In this document: in pieces, positions 5,040 through 10,032 of the stretch | How the letters are laid out: each line of letters starts with the position of its first letter | Numbering within the stretch: the first letter of the stretch is position 1 | Origin: DAOMFM01 sp035429825 | GTDB taxonomy: Bacteria > Acidobacteriota > Blastocatellia > UBA7656 > JADIYM01 | Reading direction: 5' to 3' | Assembly (NCBI GenBank): GCA_044224215.1 | Contig: JBGAKX010000152.1 | Coordinates: forward strand, 1-10,032 | DNA: 10,032 nucleotides | Translations under genes and position numbers: made by a program | Notes under the pieces: model-generated | The model's input: only the letters and a program-made list of their open reading frames with translations | What the model was told of the DNA's origin: nothing | Databases searched by the model: none

Positions 5040-7868
5040 CTACGGGACCGGCTGCCCCGATGCGTCGGAGCTCGCGCCACCCGAGCCGCCTGAATCGAAC
5101 CGGAGCGCGCCGCCGACTGCCGGTGCGCTCTCAAGCCCCTGGATGACGGGCGTGATCGTGATGTCGCTTGCACGGAGCGTGGACTCCTGCGTCAGACCGA
5201 CCATCTCGGGACGGAAGATCCGCGGCGTGATGAAGAACAGGATCTCCTGCGTGTCCCGGCCCGTCGTACGCCTCTTGAAGAGGTTTCCAAAGATCGGGAT
5301 GCGCGAGAGGCCCGGCGTTCTGTCCTCGGACTGCGACTCCTGGTCGATGTTGATGCCGCCGAGGACGGTCGTTCCGCCATCGGGCACGAGCACGATACCG
5401 CGAGCGCTCTGCTCGTCGATACCGGGCGTTCCGCCGATGGTCCTGAGCTGCGATACGCTGTTGTTCTCGGCGATGACGGTCAGCAGGATCGCGCCGTCTT
5501 CTACGATGACCTGCGGCGTGATCTGCAGTTTCAACGCGGCGTCCACAAACGTCGTGGTGATCGTGTTGTTCGACACGGTCTGCACGGGAATCTGGACACC
5601 GTTGACGACCTCGGCCGTCGTGTTGTTCTGCGTCGTCACGCGCGGCGCGGCGATCGTACGGACCTGCGCCTTCCGTTCGGCCGCGATGATGTTGGCCGAA
5701 ATCTGGAACGTTCCGAGAACGCCCGTCGTCAGACTGACGAGCGACCCGCCCGGCTCGAGAGCCGTTGGCGTCGGAAGGCCGCCGGGCGTCGCCGGGAGTG
5801 TGTCGCCGATGATCGTGTTGAGGATCGCCGCGCCGCCGGTGTTCGTGTTGATCACCGCCGCGGAGAGCTGCACGCCGAGATCCCTCAGGTAATCGCGCTT
5901 GGCGATCACGATTCGGGCCTCGATTTCGACCTGAGGCTCCGGACGATCGAGCGCCCGGATGATCTCCTCGATCACCTCGATCCGCTGAGCGAGGTCGGTG
6001 ACGATGATGCTGTTGGACCGGACGTCGAACTCGATCCGGCCGCGGGTCGACAGTCGATTCTTGATGAACGCGTAGATGCCGGTCTTGATCTGGTTGGGAT
6101 CAAAGGTCGGCGAGTTTGCGAGACTCGAGCCGCCGCCACCGCTGCTGCCTTCCGTGATGCTGACGTTGCGCGGAATCGGAGATGCGTACTTCAGCCGGAA
6201 GATCTTGGTCATCAGCGGCAGACCAAGGAAGAACGACTCTTGAACCTTGCGCTGCGCGTCGCGCTCTGCGGCGATCGACGCCAGCGTCGCGATGCGGACG
6301 ATTCCGCCCTCCTCACGAACGGCGCCGAGGCTCTGCGACTTCAGAATCGAGTCCAGCGCCTGGTTCCAGGGAATGTCCTTGACACTGACGTCGACGGGCA
6401 CGTCCTTGGGAACGGACTTGTCGACGATGAAGTTGACGTTGAAGCGGTTGTGCAGGAACCGAAGGACGTCACGAAGATCGACGTTCTTGAGGTCGAGGTT
6501 GACCGGACGGCCGACAAAGCCCTCCGTCAGGTAACCGCCCTGCGATGCCTTGGGCACCATCGGCGCGGGAGGCACCGCCTGGCCGGCCTGGGCGTTCCGC
6601 TGCGGAACGACCGCCGGCTTCTGCGCGGGCCGCGTGGCCCCCGCCTGCGGGTCGATCTCTTCCGAGACCGGGCGAACCGGCGTCGGCGTGCTCATCATCA
6701 CCGGGTTGCGAGCCGGATCCTTGGGAGCCGGTTCGGACATGGCGGGCTCTGGTGCAGCGACGGCGGGCGTCTTTGCAGGAGCCTTTGCGGGCGCCTTGGC
6801 TGGCGACTTGGCAGGCGCGGCAGCCGGGCTGTCGTTCGTCACGACCGGCGGCGGAAGCGGCTGCTTCACCGCAGGGCGCGGCGCGGCGGGCTCGGGCTTT
6901 GTCGCCGGAGCGGCGGCAGTCCGAGACGGCGTTGGCGCCGGAGCGGCCATCTGCGACGCGTTGCCGGCCTCGGGCCCGAGCGTCAGCACCACGTTGTTTC
7001 CAACCTGGCGAATGTCGTACGGGCCCATCTTGGCAACGTCGAACACGATGCGGACCACCTTCGGATCGGCGGTGCGGAACTGTCCGACGCGGATTCGCGA
7101 GATGCCGCCGTTGTTGATCTCGATCGCATTGCGCTCGACGGTGCTGCGAACGCCCGTGATGTCGAGGACGATACGGTCCGGATTCGGCAGAACGAAATGC
7201 TTGAACGAAGCGCGTCCGTCCGTGGTGATGAACGCCCGGAAGTTGGCGCCCTGGACGTCGGTTCGGACGTTCGAGATCACCGTTGCCGCCGTGGACGGAA
7301 CCGCCGCAGCAGGACTGAGCGGCGACACGACCGTCTGCGCTGCGGGCTTGGCCACGGGGACCTCGGCGCGCATCGTGACGGGCTGTTCCTTGGGAGGCGG
7401 CGGCGCCGCGGTCGCGGTCGCCGGTGTCGCCGACGCCCCTGTTGTCGCGGCAAGCGTGAGGATCAGGCTCTTGCCTTCGACGACCGTGCGATCGTCGACA
7501 GGAGCCAGAAGCCGGATGCGGAGCCGGGCGAGCGACTGGCCGGAGGCGGTGCGCAGGCGCTCAACCTGAATCCTTTCGACGCTACGCGAGTCGACTGCAT
7601 ACGTTTCCTCGAGTTTCGAGGCGTCGACGCCGGGCAGGTCTACCAGGATCGTCCGCTCATCAGGCCTGTAGATCGTGTAGGGCAGCTCGGCCGTGCCCTC
7701 GAGGATGATGCGCGTTTGCGCTCCGTCGGCAGTGTGCCGAAGAGCGATCACGCCGATTCCCTGCTCGCCACCGGCGACCGGTGCTGCAAGGACGGCGGGA
7801 CCCGCGCCCATCATGGAGAGCAGCGCGACGAGCACCAAGGCGGCCTTCGCGCGCATGAGAGTAGACAT
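5040..7868 (-). CDS. pilQ: Type IV pilus secretin PilQ
   Basis: A 942-residue outer-membrane channel subunit through which the type IV pilus leaves the cell. Visible order: signal peptide (1-29); first AMIN domain (about 37-140); second AMIN domain (about 196-298), both thought to bind peptidoglycan; a long Pro/Ala/Lys linker (300-448) with four tandem xPAK units; an STN/N0-like domain (455-527, VNLDLKNVDLRDVLRFL); an N1/secretin_N region (550-645) with a Gly/Ser-rich insert; and the secretin beta-barrel domain (650-887) ending in TPGLSRIPIFGNLFKRR and EILFFITPRIFRP. A Gly/Ser-rich tail of about 55 residues follows. It is somewhat longer than proteobacterial PilQ because of the linker. The ATG at 7868 is preferred: it has an AAAGGAGG Shine-Dalgarno 8 nt upstream and starts the signal peptide directly. 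In-frame ATGs at 7937 and 7952 would bury it. Confidence 0.96.
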   Translation of the reverse strand: MSTLMRAKAALVLVALLSMMGAGPAVLAAPVAGGEQGIGVIALRHTADGAQTRIILEGTAELPYTIYRPDERTILVDLPGVDASKLEETYAVDSRSVERIQVERLRTASGQSLARLRIRLLAPVDDRTVVEGKSLILTLAATTGASATPATATAAPPPPKEQPVTMRAEVPVAKPAAQTVVSPLSPAAAVPSTAATVISNVRTDVQGANFRAFITTDGRASFKHFVLPNPDRIVLDITGVRSTVERNAIEINNGGISRIRVGQFRTADPKVVRIVFDVAKMGPYDIRQVGNNVVLTLGPEAGNASQMAAPAPTPSRTAAAPATKPEPAAPRPAVKQPLPPPVVTNDSPAAAPAKSPAKAPAKAPAKTPAVAAPEPAMSEPAPKDPARNPVMMSTPTPVRPVSEEIDPQAGATRPAQKPAVVPQRNAQAGQAVPPAPMVPKASQGGYLTEGFVGRPVNLDLKNVDLRDVLRFLHNRFNVNFIVDKSVPKDVPVDVSVKDIPWNQALDSILKSQSLGAVREEGGIVRIATLASIAAERDAQRKVQESFFLGLPLMTKIFRLKYASPIPRNVSITEGSSGGGGSSLANSPTFDPNQIKTGIYAFIKNRLSTRGRIEFDVRSNSIIVTDLAQRIEVIEEIIRALDRPEPQVEIEARIVIAKRDYLRDLGVQLSAAVINTNTGGAAILNTIIGDTLPATPGGLPTPTALEPGGSLVSLTTGVLGTFQISANIIAAERKAQVRTIAAPRVTTQNNTTAEVVNGVQIPVQTVSNNTITTTFVDAALKLQITPQVIVEDGAILLTVIAENNSVSQLRTIGGTPGIDEQSARGIVLVPDGGTTVLGGINIDQESQSEDRTPGLSRIPIFGNLFKRRTTGRDTQEILFFITPRIFRPEMVGLTQESTLRASDITITPVIQGLESAPAVGGALRFDSGGSGGASSDASGQPVP
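6771..6818 (-). repeat. Four 12-nt tandem units encoding xPAK in the PilQ linker
   Basis: Residues 351-366 of PilQ read APAK-SPAK-APAK-APAK, encoded by four consecutive imperfect 12-nt units. The array lies in the proline/alanine-rich linker between the AMIN domains and the N0 domain. Such arrays can change copy number by slippage without shifting the frame, so linker length may vary between strains. That variability is inference. Confidence 0.75.
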
Positions 7869-7981
7869 AAAACGAGCCTCCTTTCTTGCCTCCAACCGAC
7901 CCTGTGTACGCTGCCCAACTTCTGTGGTGAGTCTCATCGTTCGTTCTTCCAACGCTTTCCGGCGGGTATGTGCCCTCCGGT

Positions 7982-8000
7982 CCGGCCCGACAGCGGCCGG
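7982..8000 (-). other. Inverted repeat in the pilP-pilQ spacer
   Basis: CCGGCC (7982-7987) and GGCCGG (7995-8000) can form a 6-bp all-GC stem with a 7-nt loop. The flanking CTCC and GAG allow a bulged extension. It begins 16 nt after the pilP stop in the 148-nt gap before pilQ, the longest gap in this gene cluster. The rest of that gap holds no gene I can support. No U tract follows, so it looks more like an intercistronic RNA structure than a terminator. A chance GC-rich fold is possible. Confidence 0.4.
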
Positions 8001-8016
8001 GAGCGCGTTCTGTAAA

Positions 8017-8595
8017 TTATTTCTTGGCTCCAGCCGGGCCTGTGACCGGCTTGACGACTTCGATCGTCTTCGTGTCGATCTTGTTCTTGATCTTGTACTT
8101 GTCGGTCTGGTGGAACACCACCGCGCCGAGGTCGAAATTCTGACCCGTGTTGATGGCCTTGACGTCGCCGTTGTAGACGCGCGTGCCCTTTCCGACGAAG
8201 AACGTCGTCTTGGTCGGGATCGCCTGAACGAACGCGCCGATGCCGGAATCCGTCTCGAAGACGCCCGTCACCACGAGCTCGCTCACAAGGTACGTTCCGA
8301 TCGGATCGGGATCGGGGAGCCCGCGCTGGCGCGCCAGGTCCTTGTTCTTCTGGAAGTCCGCCTGGCGCTCGGCGAGCGTCGGCGGGGGAACGAGCACCGG
8401 CTCGTTGGCCTTTGCAACCTTTGGCGCCTGGGTCTGCGGCTTGGGCTTCCGGAAAAACGGATCGTGCTCATTGGGAGGCGGCACCTGCGCAGCCGGCGGC
8501 GCCTGCTGGTCCTGCGCGTGCATCGCCCCCGCGGGGAACGCGAGCCCGGCGAACACGACGCAAACGAGAGCCATTCGAACAACCTGATATGTCAT
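8017..8595 (-). CDS. pilP: Type IV pilus assembly protein PilP
   Basis: A 192-residue periplasmic protein that links the PilN/PilO inner-membrane complex to the secretin PilQ. It has a signal peptide (MTYQVVRMALVCVVFAGLAF..., likely cleaved near AMHA-Q at 27/28) and a flexible Pro-rich segment with the HDPFF motif (44-48) that in the family approaches PilO/PilN. A C-terminal beta-sandwich (about 99-182) has the family pattern L.SELVVTGVF......AFVQAI....FFVGKGTRVYNGDVKAI. Proteobacterial PilP is a lipoprotein, but no cysteine lies at the cleavage site here; Cys12 is inside the hydrophobic core. The ATG at 8595 is preferred because it starts the signal peptide and has AAGGAG 9 nt upstream. An in-frame ATG at 8637 would overlap no gene but buries the signal. 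It sits between pilO (52 nt away) and pilQ. Confidence 0.9.
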   Translation of the reverse strand: MTYQVVRMALVCVVFAGLAFPAGAMHAQDQQAPPAAQVPPPNEHDPFFRKPKPQTQAPKVAKANEPVLVPPPTLAERQADFQKNKDLARQRGLPDPDPIGTYLVSELVVTGVFETDSGIGAFVQAIPTKTTFFVGKGTRVYNGDVKAINTGQNFDLGAVVFHQTDKYKIKNKIDTKTIEVVKPVTGPAGAKK

Positions 8596-8647
8596 ACCCC
8601 TACGCTCCTTGACCTCCCAGCCCATGCGTCTCTCCATTGCCGATACC

Positions 8648-9394
8648 TTACTTTGGCGCCGGAGCCGGGGGTGCTCCGGGCGCTCCTGGTTTCGGGGCCG
8701 GCTTTGCGCCCGGTTTTGGCGGAATCGGCTTGCCGGTCTTTGGATCGATCTGAGGCTGATCCTGCGGATTCTCGAGTGCCGTGCGGTTCGCCTCCGAAAT
8801 GTAGAACGCCGTCAGCGTGAACGACGCAAGCGTGGATGCGCCGGACACCTGATCCTTGTCCGTGGCGCGCGCCAGCGTGATGTCCGTCACGTTGACGATC
8901 CGTTCATATCCCGAGAGCTTCTCGAACAGCGCCTGAACCTGCGAGTAGCGCCCCGCAACCTTCACCGTTGAAGGCACTTCCGTGTAGAACTTCTGCGGCA
9001 CCTCGCGATCCTTGGACGTCGTCTGGAACTGAACCAGGTTCAGTCCGCTCGACGCCATCATCTGCTTGGCCGACTCGAAAATGTTGGTGACTTCCCGCTG
9101 CTCGGGCAGCCGCACCTTCAACCGGTCGAGGTCGCCGTTGAGCCCGTCGAGCCGCTGCTGGAACTCGGCGATGTTCGCCCGCACGATGTCGGCTTCCTGG
9201 TTCTCGCGCCGCAGCTGGTCGGCCGCCGCTTCCTTCTTGGACGCGTCGAGCCGCTTGGGCGCCATGACGAAGTAGTCAACGACAAAAAGAATCAGCAGGA
9301 TGGCAGCGATCAGGACGAGCAGCTGGATATACCAGGGTATCCGGTCCAGGAACCCGCCCTCTGAGTACGTCACGTTTACGCCTTGCTGTGCCAT
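8648..9394 (-). CDS. pilO: Type IV pilus alignment protein PilO
   Basis: A 248-residue bitopic inner-membrane protein. It has a short cytoplasmic N-terminus, one membrane helix (about 21-44), and a periplasmic coiled coil (about 50-97, KRLDASKKEAAADQLRRENQ...). A ferredoxin-like domain (about 100-202) contains NIFESAKQMMASSGLNLVQFQ and FYTEVPSTVKVAGRYSQVQALFEKLSGYERIVNVTDI, split here only by general family resemblance to PilO. A Pro/Lys/Ala-rich tail (205-248) extends beyond the usual fold. PilO forms heterodimers with PilN and recruits PilP. The ATG at 9394 is preceded by AGGAGAAGGGGAG, a strong Shine-Dalgarno, in the 15-nt gap after pilN. Confidence 0.93.
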   Translation of the reverse strand: MAQQGVNVTYSEGGFLDRIPWYIQLLVLIAAILLILFVVDYFVMAPKRLDASKKEAAADQLRRENQEADIVRANIAEFQQRLDGLNGDLDRLKVRLPEQREVTNIFESAKQMMASSGLNLVQFQTTSKDREVPQKFYTEVPSTVKVAGRYSQVQALFEKLSGYERIVNVTDITLARATDKDQVSGASTLASFTLTAFYISEANRTALENPQDQPQIDPKTGKPIPPKPGAKPAPKPGAPGAPPAPAPK

Positions 9395-9409
9395 AGGTCT
9401 CCCCTTCTC

Positions 9410-10032
9410 CTATTTCGCAGCCGGCGCGGGCGCCGGTGCCGGCGCACCGGCCGCCGGTGCTGCGCCAGCCTGCGGTTGCTGGGGCTGACCTACGAGGGTC
9501 GGCGTGTATCGTGTGGTGATCGTGAACTTGTACTTGGTCACGAGCGTCTTGACGGACGAATCTTCGGGATCCGGAACCTGCTCGTCGGAGCGCGTCACGT
9601 TCAGACCGACCGACTGGAACAGGCCGTTGGACCCGAGCTCGAGGCCGCGCGCAAACTCCGATACGACATTCGGATCGTCGGCGACGCCGTCGATCGTGAG
9701 CTGCTCCTTGACCTGCGCGATCCGCTCGAGCTGCAGACCGCCCGTCGGCATCTTGGAGTTGATCAGGCTCAGCATTGCCGACGGACCCTTCTGCGTCTTC
9801 TGCAGGTCGTCGATGATCTTGATCCGCTCCTCGACGCTCTTGATCTGCTTCTGGAGCGTTTCGAGCTGCTCCTTGTTCTTCTTGAGGTCGGCGGACGCGG
9901 CCTGCTGAGCGGCGAGCTCCTTGTCGGCGCGGTTCAGCCGGGCCTGCGCCACAAAGAAGTCCACGCCGAGCGCAATCAGCAGGGCCACGAGCGCTCCCGC
10001 GATCAGCAGCACCTGCTTGGTCGTCTTTGTCG
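9410..10032 (-). CDS. pilN: Type IV pilus assembly protein PilN, 5' end outside the window
   Basis: The open frame continues to the right edge, reading ...TKTTKQVLLIAGALVALLIA..., so the true start (and the short cytoplasmic MIxINLLP-type peptide of PilN) lies beyond 10032. A GTG at 10012 could be mistaken for a start, but it falls at the beginning of the membrane helix. The 206 visible residues comprise that helix, a periplasmic coiled coil (LNRADKELAAQQAASADLKK and onwards), a ferredoxin-like domain containing MPTGGLQLERIAQVKEQLTI and TRYTP near its end, and a Pro/Ala/Gln-rich tail. PilN binds PilO in the inner membrane and its N-terminal peptide docks on the actin-like PilM. pilM is therefore expected just to the right. 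Confidence 0.92.
   Translation of the reverse strand, partial: TKTTKQVLLIAGALVALLIALGVDFFVAQARLNRADKELAAQQAASADLKKNKEQLETLQKQIKSVEERIKIIDDLQKTQKGPSAMLSLINSKMPTGGLQLERIAQVKEQLTIDGVADDPNVVSEFARGLELGSNGLFQSVGLNVTRSDEQVPDPEDSSVKTLVTKYKFTITTRYTPTLVGQPQQPQAGAAPAAGAPAPAPAPAAK

Noticed and set aside
6240..8015. Long plus-strand open frame opposite pilQ (about 590 codons)
   Set aside because: Arg-rich composition with no recognisable domain; the minus strand here encodes PilQ with all expected domains.
10010..10012. GTG at 10012 as the start of pilN
   Set aside because: The frame stays open to the window edge and this codon begins the membrane helix; PilN has a cytoplasmic peptide before that helix.

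Overview
This is about 10 kb of GC-rich (roughly 60-65% by eye) bacterial chromosome with compact gene spacing. I see no insertion sequence, phage gene, CRISPR array or other sign of an accessory island. The genes are core housekeeping and envelope genes. The mix of a four-tRNA/tuf operon, a pilNOPQ cluster with Pro/Ala-rich linkers, and promoters of the form (T)GGTATCAT placed almost on the start codon suggests a Gram-negative bacterium. My tentative guess is an acidobacterium of the Vicinamibacteria type, but nothing here proves the phylum.

Region 1 (1-732, minus strand): a stable-RNA/translation operon. From its promoter (about 705-732) it reads tRNA-Thr(TGT), tRNA-Tyr(GTA), tRNA-Gly(TCC), tRNA-Thr(GGT), then the 5' end of tuf (EF-Tu), which runs off the left edge. 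This is the same order as thrU-tyrU-glyT-thrT-tufB of Escherichia coli.

Region 2 (810-3168, plus strand): a stand-alone P-loop kinase closely resembling the kinase domain of bacterial polynucleotide kinase-phosphatase (Pnkp), divergent from the tRNA operon. A DppB/DppC-type pair of ABC transporter permeases follows, with no binding protein or ATPase in the window. Both pnkp-like and dppB-like genes look leaderless: a -10-like hexamer lies 7-9 nt before the start codon and no Shine-Dalgarno is present.

Region 3 (3178-10032, minus strand): the type IV pilus alignment and secretin genes in the order pilN (5' end outside the window), pilO, pilP, pilQ. They are followed in the same direction by a Roadblock/LC7 protein (MglB-like fold) and an exported seven-bladed YVTN-type beta-propeller. 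PilN and PilO form the inner-membrane alignment complex, PilP bridges it to the outer-membrane secretin PilQ, and the pilus exits through PilQ. The Roadblock protein is a candidate regulator of a small GTPase such as MglA; that link is inferred from position only. The propeller gene converges on the permease gene with only 9 bp between stop codons.

I found no convincing undescribed system. The points most worth checking are the stand-alone RNA-repair-type kinase beside a tRNA operon, the Roadblock and propeller genes at the end of the pil cluster, the leaderless starts, and a strong hairpin between pilQ and the Roadblock gene.
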